Shown here in pieces: positions 1 through 8,056 of a stretch of 57,416 bases of DNA; within the stretch, counting starts at the first letter, position 1, and the number at the start of each line of letters is the position of its first letter. The position numbers were made by a program, and so were the translations under genes. The notes beneath the pieces are model-generated. The model did not search any database, was not told the origin of the DNA, and was given only the letters and a program-made list of their open reading frames with translations. Origin of the DNA: an uncultured Eubacteriales bacterium (GTDB lineage: Bacteria > Bacillota > Clostridia > Christensenellales > CAG-138); the NCBI GenBank assembly GCA_900318765.1, contig ONLX01000105.1, positions 1 through 57,416 of the forward strand. Reading direction: 5' to 3'.

Positions 1-4
1 CGAA

Positions 5-80
5 TGGAGCCAAAGAGGGGACTCGGACCCCTGACCTACGCATTACGAGTGCGTCGCTCTACCGACTGAGCTACTTTGGC
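5..80 (-). tRNA. tRNA-Thr (anticodon CGU), CCA encoded
   Basis: Read on the minus strand, the 76 bases fold into a full cloverleaf. The acceptor stem GCCAAAG pairs with CTTTGGC, the D arm is GCTC/GAGC, the anticodon stem ACGCA/TGCGT encloses the loop CTCGTAA, and the T arm AGGGG/CCCCT encloses TCCGAGT. The anticodon CGT reads the threonine codon ACG. The 3' CCA is encoded in the DNA (complement of positions 5-7). A consensus promoter lies directly upstream (positions 91-119, minus strand). The terminator, if any, lies outside the window. Confidence 0.97.
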
Positions 81-90
81 GTGCTTGTTT

Positions 91-119
91 ATTATAGGCA
101 AAAGAAGTCGTTCTGTCAA
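91..119 (-). promoter_or_regulatory. Sigma-A promoter of tRNA-Thr
   Basis: On the minus strand a perfect TTGACA (complement of 114-119) is followed by 17 bases and a perfect TATAAT (complement of 91-96). The -10 element lies about ten bases before the mature tRNA 5' end, so the primary transcript would have a very short 5' extension. Confidence 0.93.
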
Positions 120-142
120 GTATGAATTTGCAAAATTCCCAA

Positions 143-763
143 TTATTTCTTATCGGAAGAGCGCTGCAGATTCAAAAGCAAATGATCCTTCTCCGGAATC
201 AGCTGCAAAGAATACCGACCGAAGGAAGTCGTTTTTGCCTTCTGAGCGGAAAGCGAAGAAGAGATCGTTTGCATGATCTGGGAAATATCGGAGGCGTTCC
301 CATCGAACACGGGCAGCAGATCCTTTAAGAGCGCTTCCAACCGGGAACGAACCGCTTGATTTTGCGCATTGAACGTTGCGACGGTCAAAGAGGATCCGTC
401 ATCCGGAAGATCGGCCATGAGCGGAGCAGACAACGAAAGCATAACGATTCCGCCTTCATCGCTCTCCGATGTACAGGACCAACCGGACGGATCGGTAAAA
501 TCTGGTGCAGTGCCTTCCAACGGAAATCCGGCATTTGTCAAAATCGCAACCACGTGATACGGCTGCGCATAGGGGACTGTCACTGCGCTTTTCTCGGAAG
601 AGGATGCTGGCGCCGCAAATTTCGAACGATTGAGAAAGAACAGAACGAGGAACAGCAAGACGACGACAACAATTCCGGCGAGTTCGATGACTTTTGCGCC
701 GGTCGATGATGCGAGGAAGGATTTGCGATGTGCTTTGCTGCTCTGCTTTTTCACGGTTTCCAA
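143..763 (-). CDS. Hypothetical membrane-anchored protein (206 aa)
   Basis: I do not recognise this family. The product has a basic N-terminus, one strongly hydrophobic segment at about residues 26-44 (AGIVVVVLLFLVLFFLN) and a roughly 160-residue, probably extracytoplasmic domain. This looks like an uncleaved signal anchor with an outside domain. The only conventional start that keeps the membrane segment is TTG at 763. It has no convincing Shine-Dalgarno sequence, and a GTG three codons later is an alternative. The frame is open upstream only to about 835. A sigma-A-like promoter at 833-861 drives it divergently from the U32 gene. The tRNA-Thr follows but has its own promoter. Reading frame likely real, start uncertain. 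Confidence 0.7.
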   Translation of the reverse strand: METVKKQSSKAHRKSFLASSTGAKVIELAGIVVVVLLFLVLFFLNRSKFAAPASSSEKSAVTVPYAQPYHVVAILTNAGFPLEGTAPDFTDPSGWSCTSESDEGGIVMLSLSAPLMADLPDDGSSLTVATFNAQNQAVRSRLEALLKDLLPVFDGNASDISQIMQTISSSLSAQKAKTTSFGRYSLQLIPEKDHLLLNLQRSSDKK

Positions 764-832
764 TCCGATGCTTGGGCGGGTAAGGAGGATGGCTTTTCGG
801 CCATTCGATGGAATTCGCCTGCTTTCGCTTTC

Positions 833-861
833 ATTCTAAATCAAAATGATTCGGAAGACAA
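833..861 (-). promoter_or_regulatory. Sigma-A-like promoter of the minus-strand membrane protein
   Basis: On the minus strand TTGTCT (complement of 856-861), a 17-base spacer and TAGAAT (complement of 833-838). Its -35 lies only 12 bases from the -35 of the plus-strand U32 promoter, so the two form a back-to-back pair. Transcription would begin near 826, giving a leader of about 63 bases. Confidence 0.6.
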
Positions 862-873
862 GTCTGTTTTTCG

Positions 874-902
874 TTGCAATCCGGCAAAATTATGGCTATA
901 AT
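874..902 (+). promoter_or_regulatory. Sigma-A promoter of the U32 gene
   Basis: TTGCAA at 874-879, a 17-base spacer, and TATAAT at 897-902. The predicted transcript start near 909 is just ahead of the AGGAGG ribosome binding site at 911-916, so the leader is very short but not absent. Confidence 0.85.
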
Positions 903-921
903 GCTGTTGAAGGAGGGATCG

Positions 922-2961
922 ATGATGCAAAATCGACCGGAGATCCTTGCGCCGGTAGGCTCCGAAGAGGCGTTGATCGCCGCCGTCCGCAGCGGAGCGG
1001 ACGCAGTCTATTTCGGAACGGGAGAATGTAACGCGCGCAGAAACGCGGGTAAATTTGAAGGCGAAGCGCTGAACGAGGCGGTTCGCTATTGTCATGCGCG
1101 AAATGTTGCCGTGTATCTTACGGTCAACACGCTGCTTCGCGATGAGGAGCTGCAGGATGCGGCACACACATTGGAACGGATTGCGGACAGCGGAGCCGAT
1201 GGAATCATCTTGCAGGATCTCGCTGTAAATGAATTGGCAAAAACCATCTGTCCTTCTTTGGAACGTCACGCGTCCACCCAAATGGCAGTGCACAATGTCA
1301 GCGGCGTTCTGCAGCTTGAAGATATGGGGTTCTCCCGGGTTGTTCTGGCGAGGGAGCTGAGCGGAAGGGAAATCCGAATGATTCGGGAACGCACGCATGC
1401 CGAACTTGAGGTTTTTGTTCATGGCGCGCTGTGCATGAGTGCCTCCGGGATGTGCTATCTGTCCGCAAGCCTCGGAGAACGAAGCGGCAATCGCGGAACG
1501 TGTGCACAACCATGCCGCCTTCCGTTTGCTTGCAACGGCGCACAAAACTGTCTTTCTTTAAAGGATATGTCGCATCTTTCCTACTTAAGGGAATTGGCCG
1601 AAATCGGCGTTGCATCCTGTAAGATTGAGGGAAGAATGAAACGCCCGGAGTATGTTGCCGCGGCGGTGCATGCCGCGCGTTGCGCACGGGACGGGGAGCC
1701 GTATGAGATGGATTCCCTCAAAGCGGTTTTCTCCCGAAGCGGGTTTACCGACGGGTATTACACCGGCAAACGCAATCATTCGATGTTTGGCGTGCGTACC
1801 CGGGAAGACGCCGAACAATCCAAATCGGTGCTGTCTTCCTTCCGAAATTACTATCGGATCGAACGTCTCTCCGTGCCGTTCGACGCGTCGATGGAAGTCG
1901 CTTTGGACCGACCTGTTTCGCTTCAAGTGACCGACGGAGAACATACAGCGGCGGTATCCGGCGCTGTTCCGCAAACGGCACAGACCGTCGCAGCGACCAA
2001 GCCGTATCTGGAACGCAGCATCGCCAAAACCGGAGGAACGCCGTTTCAGTTGCGCAGCTTTACATGCAAGATGGATCCCGGCCTGACCGTGCCGTCTTCC
2101 GAACTCAACGCACTTCGCAGGCATGCGCTGGATGCATTGCTGCGAGAACGGGAAAGGGCGCCAAAGCGAGAATGTTTTCCTGCGCCTGCTGTTCCGACGG
2201 GCAAAGCGCGCAGACCACGGCAAGCAAAGCTCTTTGTGCGGTTTGCCGACGCCGAACAGTTTTTCCTTGACGAATCGATCGAAACCTGTTCCCTTCCGGT
2301 AAACGTTCTGTCCGAACATCCGGAGTGGATTTCGGAGAACGTTTTTTGCGAATTGCCGGATCTTTGCTATCCGGAAGAGGAAGGAAAGCTTTTAAACACG
2401 CTTTCTGCCTTGCGTGCGAAAGGCGTCTCCGATGCCGTAGCCGGCAATATCGGCATGATTCGGCTCGCCCGGGAAGCGGGGATGCGCGTACATGGCGGGT
2501 ACGGACTGAATGTGACAAATCAGATGGCAGAGAACGCATATCGTGCGCTCGGCGTAACGGACCAGACACTTTCGTTTGAACTTCCGTTTGCAAAAATGCG
2601 GGAGTTCCCGGACGAGGCATCGTTAGGCTGCATCCTTGCGGGAAGGCTTCCGCTGATGCAATTTCGCTCGTGCCCGGCACGCACCGAAAAGGGATGCGGT
2701 TCCTGCAACGGGCACCCAGCCATTACAGATCGAACCGGAAGAACGTTTCCGATCGTTTGCCATGCGCGAACGTATTCCACCATGCTCAACAGCATCCTGT
2801 ACGATGCTGCGGATAAGCGACTTCCGGATCTTGATTTCTATACGGTGTACCTGACAATCGAGTCGAAGAAAGAAGCGAAGGACCTGATTGCTTCGGTTGT
2901 GCAAAGAGCAAAGCCTGCCTGTGAACGGACCACGGGAATGAGCTTCCGAACGTTGCTGTAA
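922..2961 (+). CDS. Peptidase U32 family protein with C-terminal DUF3656-like region (RlhA-like)
   Basis: The 679-residue protein begins with the U32 hallmark EILAPVGS and carries the family signature EVFVHGALCMSASGMC at about residues 163-178. Cysteines 171, 178, 194 and 198 match the four that bind an iron-sulfur cluster in characterised U32 proteins. Despite the family name, characterised members are hydroxylating RNA or ubiquinone enzymes. The length, with a long C-terminal extension, resembles E. coli RlhA (YdcP), which makes 5-hydroxycytidine in 23S rRNA, more than the shorter tRNA enzyme TrhP. The substrate here is inferred. Start: AGGAGG at 911-916 serves ATG 922 or ATG 925, and 925 has the more usual spacing. 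The gene is monocistronic, ending at the 2978-3017 terminator. Confidence 0.88.
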   Translation: MMQNRPEILAPVGSEEALIAAVRSGADAVYFGTGECNARRNAGKFEGEALNEAVRYCHARNVAVYLTVNTLLRDEELQDAAHTLERIADSGADGIILQDLAVNELAKTICPSLERHASTQMAVHNVSGVLQLEDMGFSRVVLARELSGREIRMIRERTHAELEVFVHGALCMSASGMCYLSASLGERSGNRGTCAQPCRLPFACNGAQNCLSLKDMSHLSYLRELAEIGVASCKIEGRMKRPEYVAAAVHAARCARDGEPYEMDSLKAVFSRSGFTDGYYTGKRNHSMFGVRTREDAEQSKSVLSSFRNYYRIERLSVPFDASMEVALDRPVSLQVTDGEHTAAVSGAVPQTAQTVAATKPYLERSIAKTGGTPFQLRSFTCKMDPGLTVPSSELNALRRHALDALLRERERAPKRECFPAPAVPTGKARRPRQAKLFVRFADAEQFFLDESIETCSLPVNVLSEHPEWISENVFCELPDLCYPEEEGKLLNTLSALRAKGVSDAVAGNIGMIRLAREAGMRVHGGYGLNVTNQMAENAYRALGVTDQTLSFELPFAKMREFPDEASLGCILAGRLPLMQFRSCPARTEKGCGSCNGHPAITDRTGRTFPIVCHARTYSTMLNSILYDAADKRLPDLDFYTVYLTIESKKEAKDLIASVVQRAKPACERTTGMSFRTLL

Positions 2962-2977
2962 AACGATCTGTATCCTG

Positions 2978-3017
2978 CGGAGCTTTGACAGGAATTCCTG
3001 CCGAGCTCCGTTTTTTT
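2978..3017 (+). terminator. Rho-independent terminator after the U32 gene
   Basis: CGGAGCT (2978-2984) pairs with AGCTCCG (3004-3010). An inner palindrome CAGGAATTCCTG lies between them, and a run of seven T follows (3011-3017). It separates the U32 gene from the sporulation operon. Confidence 0.85.
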
Positions 3018-3021
3018 ATGT

Positions 3022-3050
3022 GCATATATGGTTTTCCGTACGCATACAGT
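3022..3050 (+). promoter_or_regulatory. Sigma-E-type promoter of the spoIIIA operon
   Basis: GCATATA at 3022-3028 matches the sigma-E -35 consensus (KMATATT) at six of seven positions. After 14 bases comes CATACAGT (3043-3050), nearly identical to the sigma-E -10 consensus CATACAHT. No good sigma-A promoter is seen here. In Bacillus subtilis spoIIIA is transcribed by mother-cell sigma-E, so the match fits the genes. Confidence 0.82.
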
Positions 3051-3071
3051 AGGACAGAACGGAGGACGAGC

Positions 3072-4010
3072 ATGGAACGATGGAAAGAAGAATTGATCCC
3101 GCTGCTGCCGCAGTCGGTTCAGAAGGTGCTGCATGTGATCCCTGACCAGGATCGGATTCTGGAGATTCGGCTGCGGGAAGGAAAGCCGATGCAGCTTGTT
3201 TTAGAGGATCGGGACCGATTGGTGTATGCGCCGGGAGGATTGCCGATGATGACGCAGGAGGAGTGTGCCAATCTCTTATCGGTATTCTGCGATCGATCCG
3301 TTTATGCATGGGAACAGGAACTGTCCAACGGATTCATAACGCTTTCCGGCGGATATCGCGTCGGAATTGCCGGCAGAGCGGTGACCGATGCGGAACGTGT
3401 GACGCGGTTTACTTCAGTCAACGGCTTTTGCATCCGAATCGTTCGGGAACAAATCGGCGCCGCGATTCCCACTCTTTCCTATGTATTGGAGCGGGGGAAA
3501 CTGCTTTCGACCCTGCTGATTTCACCGCCGAATTGCGGAAAAACGACGGTACTTCGTGATTTGATCCGCATCGTATCGGATGGGCTGAACGGCTGCACAC
3601 CGCAGCGCGTATGCGTCGCGGATGAGCGATTCGAACTCAGCGGATTCAGCAACGGTCGTTTTGCGTTTGATCTCGGAACCCGAACGGATGTTGTTTCCGG
3701 CATTCCGAAAGCGGAAGCGCTTGAGCGGATGCTTGCGGCGATGTCTCCACAGGTGATCGCGACCGACGAGCTGAATACCGATGCCGACGCGGCGGCAATT
3801 CTTCGGGCACGCGGCTGCGGCGTCACCGTTCTGACGACTGCGCATACCGGAAGTTTCCGGGAACTGTTGATGAGAAAAGCGCTCTCACCGCTGCTGAGCG
3901 ATCGGGTGTTCTCCAGAATCGTCTTGCTGTCCGATCGTCCGGTCGGAGCGGTGCAGACGGTCTATGATGCGGATGGAACCATATTGTATCAACGGGAGGA
4001 ACCAAAATGA
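3072..4010 (+). CDS. spoIIIAA: Stage III sporulation protein AA, ATPase of the SpoIIIA-Q channel
   Basis: The 312-residue product is the cytoplasmic secretion-type ATPase that powers the SpoIIIA channel between mother cell and forespore. The Walker A motif SPPNCGKTT sits at residues 151-159, with serine in place of the first glycine as is usual in this family. An acidic VCVADER lies near 180-186 and a Walker B-like QVIATDE near 227-233. The start is ATG 3072, seven bases after a GGAGG at 3061. An earlier in-frame ATG at 2985 would run through the preceding terminator and was not chosen. First gene of the operon. Its stop overlaps the spoIIIAB start by four bases. Confidence 0.96.
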   Translation: MERWKEELIPLLPQSVQKVLHVIPDQDRILEIRLREGKPMQLVLEDRDRLVYAPGGLPMMTQEECANLLSVFCDRSVYAWEQELSNGFITLSGGYRVGIAGRAVTDAERVTRFTSVNGFCIRIVREQIGAAIPTLSYVLERGKLLSTLLISPPNCGKTTVLRDLIRIVSDGLNGCTPQRVCVADERFELSGFSNGRFAFDLGTRTDVVSGIPKAEALERMLAAMSPQVIATDELNTDADAAAILRARGCGVTVLTTAHTGSFRELLMRKALSPLLSDRVFSRIVLLSDRPVGAVQTVYDADGTILYQREEPK

Positions 4011-4450
4011 AGTATCTTGGAATCGGAATGCTGTTCCTGCTCTCCGTTGGCGCGGGGTTTTGGAAGGCGGCAAAGTTGGAGCTGCGGATCCGTACCCTGC
4101 GCGATATGCGAAAAGACCTTCGGATGCTGCTTTCGGAAATCCGAACGCGGAAGACTTCCCTGAAAACGATCGCCCAAAAGATGCCGGACGGAGCAATACG
4201 GGCAGCCTTGCAGGAGGAAACGGGATCGATGCGGCTCCGAACGCTTTCCGAAGCGGAGCGAGAACGGCTCACGGAATTTTTGACATTGCTTATGGACGGG
4301 AACATGACGGAAATTGAGAGCGCGGCGCATGTGTATCTTTCTGAATTGGACACTGCATTGGAGAACGGTCAACAGTTATCCGGACAGGCGAAATTGTATC
4401 GGGCGATCGGCGCGGTATGCGGAACGGCATTGGCTGTTCTGCTTTGGTGA
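4007..4450 (+). CDS. spoIIIAB: Stage III sporulation protein AB
   Basis: 147 residues, somewhat shorter than the roughly 170 usual for SpoIIIAB. It has an N-terminal hydrophobic stretch (about residues 4-18), a charged helical middle rich in Arg and Glu, and a C-terminal hydrophobic anchor (AIGAVCGTALAVLLW). This matches the family layout, which resembles type II secretion GspF-like proteins. Position between spoIIIAA and spoIIIAC supports the call. The start overlaps the spoIIIAA stop (ATGA at 4007-4010), implying translational coupling. Confidence 0.9.
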   Translation: MKYLGIGMLFLLSVGAGFWKAAKLELRIRTLRDMRKDLRMLLSEIRTRKTSLKTIAQKMPDGAIRAALQEETGSMRLRTLSEAERERLTEFLTLLMDGNMTEIESAAHVYLSELDTALENGQQLSGQAKLYRAIGAVCGTALAVLLW

Positions 4451-4461
4451 GGGCCCGCTCG

Positions 4462-4659
4462 ATGGGAATCGAGATGCTGTTCAAGGTTGCCGGAATCGGA
4501 ATCCTTGCCGCTGTCATTGTTCAACTGCTCAAACAAAACGGGCGGGAGGAGGTCGCAACGGTGGCGGCGGTGGTTGGCCTGCTGATAGCAACAATGCTGA
4601 TGGTATCCATGCTTTCACAATTGTTCGAAACGATCCGTTCGACATTCTCTCTCTCCTGA
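4462..4659 (+). CDS. spoIIIAC: Stage III sporulation protein AC
   Basis: A 65-residue membrane protein with two hydrophobic helices (about residues 7-20 and 30-47). Its beginning MGIEMLFKVAGIGILAAV aligns well with the conserved SpoIIIAC N-terminus, and that decides the start at ATG 4462 over an upstream in-frame ATG at 4417 inside spoIIIAB. Together with SpoIIIAD it forms part of the membrane base of the channel. No strong Shine-Dalgarno is visible, so expression may depend on coupling with spoIIIAB 11 bases upstream. Confidence 0.92.
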   Translation: MGIEMLFKVAGIGILAAVIVQLLKQNGREEVATVAAVVGLLIATMLMVSMLSQLFETIRSTFSLS

Positions 4660-4661
4660 GT

Positions 4662-5054
4662 ATGGAAAAGCTGTTTGTCATCGCCCTGATCGGCACAGGC
4701 CTTTGCATGATTTTGCGAACCATTCGACCGGAGTACGCGTTTGCTGCGCTGGTTCTGACGTGTGTCATCCTGCTTGGATCCGTTTTGACGGACGCCTTGG
4801 GCCTTTCCGACACCATTCGTGCGCTCGGCACGCGCTTCGGCATCTCGGATGCTTACGGAGCAACCTTGCTTAAGATGGTCGGAGTGGCGTACCTGTCGTC
4901 GTTCGGCGCAAATCTATGCCGCGACAACGGTCAATCGGCAACGGCGGCAGCATTGGAACTCGGCGGGAGGATTGCGATCCTAAGCTGCGCGCTTCCTGCA
5001 ATCACAGCGGTTTTGGAAGCGGGCATTGGGCTGATGAACGGAGCAGCCTCATGA
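4662..5054 (+). CDS. spoIIIAD: Stage III sporulation protein AD
   Basis: 130 residues, close to the family length of about 130. Several hydrophobic helices cover most of the chain, with the pattern LLKMVGVAYLSSFGANLCRD followed by ALELGGRIAIL that is typical of SpoIIIAD. The start at ATG 4662 is two bases after the spoIIIAC stop, with no separate Shine-Dalgarno. A longer in-frame extension upstream to 4314 overlaps spoIIIAC and is rejected. The stop overlaps spoIIIAE (ATGA). Confidence 0.93.
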   Translation: MEKLFVIALIGTGLCMILRTIRPEYAFAALVLTCVILLGSVLTDALGLSDTIRALGTRFGISDAYGATLLKMVGVAYLSSFGANLCRDNGQSATAAALELGGRIAILSCALPAITAVLEAGIGLMNGAAS

Positions 5055-6169
5055 GAAGAGCGCTCCTGCTTGCAATCTCGTTGCTGCTTCCGATCGGAGC
5101 GCTGTGCGCCCAAGAGAGCGAACCGCAGGAAGATATCCGTTGGATCATCAGCCAACTGGATCTTTCGGAATGGGATCAATGGTATGTAAGTCAGGATCCA
5201 TACATCGCGTTCGTTCCCTCCGATTTTCTGACGGAAGCGCTTCAAAAAGGCGCCTTCGATCCGGATCAGGATCGGATCGGATCATCTCTGAAAGTGACTG
5301 TGCGGGAGGAACTTTCCGGCCTTCTCGGAGGGTTCCTGCTCCTTTTGGGGTATGCCGTGGTTGCTGCTTTGATTACGGGAGCGGGATCATCCGTTCTTTC
5401 GGGGATTCCGGAAACGGTTCTGCAGCTGCTTGGAGGGACCTTGGTTCTCGGCTTTCTGATTCCGCAGTTACAGGAGTGCGCAAGCTTTCTTCGGCATCTT
5501 TGTTCGCTGACCGAAACGATGCTTCCGTTTCTTCTCGGGATTTTCTGGCTGTTTGACTGTTCGGCGAGCGCGGCACAGCTCGGAAGCGGAATTGCGGTCG
5601 TTTCGCAGGGCATCTTAGCCCTCGCGTCCGGCATTGTTTTTCCGCTGGCCCTGATCGGATGCGTCTTTCAGATTCTGAATTGTTTCGGAGAGGATCGTCT
5701 TGCGCCGATCGGCTCGCTCTGCCATCGCGGTGCAAGGTGGATCCTTCGCATCGGTTCCGCAGGCTATCTTAGCTTGACGGCGGTTCGCGGAACCGTTGCG
5801 GCACACGCCGATTCGTTGCTGTTTCGCTCTGCAAAGCTTGCCGCCGGTGCGTTGCCGCAGGTCGGCGGGTTGGCGTCGGATTCGATGGATACGATCTGGC
5901 AGTGCGTGCTTTCGGTTCGATCCGGAATCGGAATCACGGGCATTCTGGCATTGGGCTTTCTGCTGTTTCGGCCGCTCGTCAAATTTGCATTGGAAGTCGT
6001 TCTGCTGAAGATTGCGGCGGTGCTCGTTGCTCCGCTCGGACAGCAGGAATACGGAAGAACCCTTCAGAGCGCTGCTACCGGGATGGGCATCGCCCTTTCC
6101 TCAGCAGTTACGGCGGTCCTGATGGTATTCGGATTGATCGGATGGATGATGGGAATGTGGAACATATGA
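5051..6169 (+). CDS. spoIIIAE: Stage III sporulation protein AE
   Basis: 372 residues. A cleavable-looking signal sequence (MRRALLLAISLLLPIGALCAQ) is followed by an acidic extracytoplasmic stretch and then six or seven membrane helices, the known SpoIIIAE arrangement. It is thought to be the polytopic export-gate-like component of the mother cell-forespore channel. The start overlaps the spoIIIAD stop at 5051-5054 and the end overlaps spoIIIAF at 6166-6169, so three genes are coupled in series. Confidence 0.94.
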   Translation: MRRALLLAISLLLPIGALCAQESEPQEDIRWIISQLDLSEWDQWYVSQDPYIAFVPSDFLTEALQKGAFDPDQDRIGSSLKVTVREELSGLLGGFLLLLGYAVVAALITGAGSSVLSGIPETVLQLLGGTLVLGFLIPQLQECASFLRHLCSLTETMLPFLLGIFWLFDCSASAAQLGSGIAVVSQGILALASGIVFPLALIGCVFQILNCFGEDRLAPIGSLCHRGARWILRIGSAGYLSLTAVRGTVAAHADSLLFRSAKLAAGALPQVGGLASDSMDTIWQCVLSVRSGIGITGILALGFLLFRPLVKFALEVVLLKIAAVLVAPLGQQEYGRTLQSAATGMGIALSSAVTAVLMVFGLIGWMMGMWNI

Positions 6170-6348
6170 ACGAGATCATCAAGATGAGCGTTGAGCGGCT
6201 GATCGGACTGACGGTAGTTACCTCCTTGACGGAAGCGACGCTTCCGAAGGATGGATTGTTTCCAACCGTTCGTGCGGCTGCAGGCATTTGCTATTTATCG
6301 GAACTGATTTTGCTGTTTACTGTCATACTTTCCGAATTAGGAGGATAG
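6166..6348 (+). CDS. spoIIIAF: Short SpoIIIAF-like membrane protein (60 aa)
   Basis: Only 60 residues: two hydrophobic helices joined by the turn TLPKDGLFPTVR, then a stop. Full SpoIIIAF proteins have about 200 residues, with the same N-terminal helical hairpin followed by a soluble ring-forming domain resembling EscJ/FliF proteins. Here the soluble domain is absent and the next gene begins two bases later with a strong AGGAGG. The call rests on position between spoIIIAE and spoIIIAG and on the LTEATLP hairpin pattern, comparable to the family's VEMLLPSG. There is no frameshifted remainder in the neighbouring sequence. Confidence 0.75.
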   Translation: MNEIIKMSVERLIGLTVVTSLTEATLPKDGLFPTVRAAAGICYLSELILLFTVILSELGG

Positions 6349-6349
6349 G

Positions 6350-6955
6350 ATGCAAAAGGAGAGATCCATACGGAAATCGGTTGCGGATCTTTGGAAACAG
6401 CTCCAAAGCCGTTCGTTTGTGCGATTCGGCCTCTACGGAATCCTGATTCTGCTTGCGGTCGGTTTCTATTTTGCGGGAACGGACCGGTTGCGGTGTGAAT
6501 CCCGTGCAGGGCCGACGGATGTTGCCGCAATCGGTGAATCGACGTCCGGGGATACCCTTGAAAAGCGTCTTGTAAAAGTGCTCTCACAAATTCGAGGCGC
6601 AGGGCGTGTAGAGGTGCTCGTTACCTATGAAACAACCGGGGAGATCGTTACGGCCATGTCGGTCAAATCGGATGAAGACGTACGTGATGCGATCACCGGA
6701 ACGGACAGCACAACGCAGCGCAGCACCAGTACGGTCACCGAGCCGGCTACCGTAAAAGGCGGAGACGGACAGACCCCGATCATCCTGGTGGAAAAGGAGC
6801 CGGTGGTGCGAGGTGTGATCGTTGTTGCTGAAGGGGCGGCGCAGCTTTCGGTACGGCGCGATCTGCAAAATGCAGTACGGGCGGCAACCGGCGTTCCGCT
6901 TTCGCATATCGAAGTGTTTGAAATGACGGTTGATGCATACAATGAAACAGAATAA
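6350..6955 (+). CDS. spoIIIAG: Stage III sporulation protein AG
   Basis: 201 residues. A basic cytoplasmic N-terminus is followed by a single membrane helix (about residues 26-43) and a soluble domain containing KRLVKVLSQIRGAGRVEVLVTY, the characteristic SpoIIIAG beta-alpha segment. In B. subtilis SpoIIIAG forms a 30-subunit ring in the intermembrane space. The start ATG 6350 follows AGGAGG (6340-6345) closely. It ends 18 bases before spoIIIAH. Confidence 0.94.
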   Translation: MQKERSIRKSVADLWKQLQSRSFVRFGLYGILILLAVGFYFAGTDRLRCESRAGPTDVAAIGESTSGDTLEKRLVKVLSQIRGAGRVEVLVTYETTGEIVTAMSVKSDEDVRDAITGTDSTTQRSTSTVTEPATVKGGDGQTPIILVEKEPVVRGVIVVAEGAAQLSVRRDLQNAVRAATGVPLSHIEVFEMTVDAYNETE

Positions 6956-6973
6956 CGAGGAGGATCAACAAGA

Positions 6974-7522
6974 ATGAAACATCACATTCCGGAGAAGTAC
7001 AAAAAGTATTTGAACACGCGGGTGTTCACCGTGGCAGGCATCTGTCTTTTGCTTGCGGCTGCCGTGGTAACAAACGTCCTCGTCAACAATGCGAAGGCGT
7101 CCAAAACCACTGCGACGGCTCAGCTGACGAGCACAAAGACGGGCGTTCAGAGCGTTTCGACCGTGCAGGAGCAGATGAGCGGCTTTTTTGCGTCGTATCG
7201 TGAGGAACGAGACAACGTTCGTACCCAGGAACTTGCCTATCTGGACGCCATCGTTTCGCAGGGCGCGGACACCGAGACGCTGAACGATGCGCAAAAGCAA
7301 AAACTCGATCTGATCAACTGTATGGAGATTGAACTGACGGTCGAGAATCTCGTACGCGGAAAGGGATTCGACGACGTAATCGTCTCGATGCACGCAGGGA
7401 GTGTAAACGTCATTGTCGGCGCGGAAACGCTGAATGATGAACAGGTCGCGCAGATCCTTGACATTGTTCTTCGGGAAACCGGCGAGACTGCGGAGAATGT
7501 GAAGATCAGCACGGCAATGTAA
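6974..7522 (+). CDS. spoIIIAH: Stage III sporulation protein AH
   Basis: 182 residues with one N-terminal membrane helix (about residues 19-37), a Thr/Ser-rich linker, and a C-terminal ring-building domain containing CMEIELTVENLVRGKGFDDV. The family forms the mother-cell ring that docks with forespore SpoIIQ across the septum; no spoIIQ is in this window. The Shine-Dalgarno GAGGAGG at about 6958-6964 sets the start at ATG 6974. Last gene of the operon. I see no strong terminator before the next promoter at 7557. Confidence 0.94.
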   Translation: MKHHIPEKYKKYLNTRVFTVAGICLLLAAAVVTNVLVNNAKASKTTATAQLTSTKTGVQSVSTVQEQMSGFFASYREERDNVRTQELAYLDAIVSQGADTETLNDAQKQKLDLINCMEIELTVENLVRGKGFDDVIVSMHAGSVNVIVGAETLNDEQVAQILDIVLRETGETAENVKISTAM

Positions 7523-7556
7523 GTGTGAGTTTTTTGTCAATCCGGCCATGTGTGGG

Positions 7557-7585
7557 TTGCGTTTTCCGTAAAAAGATGATATACT
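7557..7585 (+). promoter_or_regulatory. Sigma-A promoter of the Asp23-nusB-dxs operon
   Basis: TTGCGT at 7557-7562, exactly 17 bases, then TATACT at 7580-7585. Transcription would start near 7592, leaving a leader of about 37 bases that contains AAGGAGG at 7616-7622. Confidence 0.8.
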
Positions 7586-7628
7586 CGCTTTGTATTCATA
7601 CGAATAAATGATCCAAGGAGGTTTTACC

Positions 7629-8048
7629 ATGGAATACAAACCGGTAAATGATGCGAACGAAATGAGCGGAAAAGTCGTTTTTGCGGAAGATGTCGTTGCT
7701 ACGATCGCATCGCTCGCTGCTGCGGAGGTTGAAGGTGTTTACGGCATGAGCGGAACGACGTTCGAAGGAATCGGCGAGAAGCTCGGCAAAAAGAACTATA
7801 CAAAGGGCGTGAAGGTTGAAGTCGGTTCCGTTGAATGCGCTGTGGATATGACGCTGATTGTCAAATACGGCTACCGGATTCAGGAAGTCTGCCAAAATGT
7901 TCAGAATTCCGTAAAGGACGCGATTGAAACCATGACCGGCCTCAAGGTCGTTGAGGTCAATATCTCCGTTAATTCGGTAGTGTTTGCCGAAGAGAAGAAA
8001 ATCGAGGAAGCGCCGAAACCGGCTGAACCGGCGAATCGCGTCAAATAA
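7629..8048 (+). CDS. Asp23/Gls24 family envelope stress protein
   Basis: 139 residues. The conserved Asp23 core is clear: GKVVFAEDVVATIASLAAAEVEGVYGMSG near the N-terminus, then VDMTLIVKYGYRIQEVCQNVQ. In Staphylococcus aureus Asp23 coats the inner membrane through its anchor AmaP, and an AmaP-like gene follows here. The start is ATG 7629, six bases after AAGGAGG. An upstream in-frame ATG at 7608 lies before that site and is not used. First gene of a ten-gene operon. Confidence 0.93.
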   Translation: MEYKPVNDANEMSGKVVFAEDVVATIASLAAAEVEGVYGMSGTTFEGIGEKLGKKNYTKGVKVEVGSVECAVDMTLIVKYGYRIQEVCQNVQNSVKDAIETMTGLKVVEVNISVNSVVFAEEKKIEEAPKPAEPANRVK

Positions 8049-8056
8049 AAATCCTG

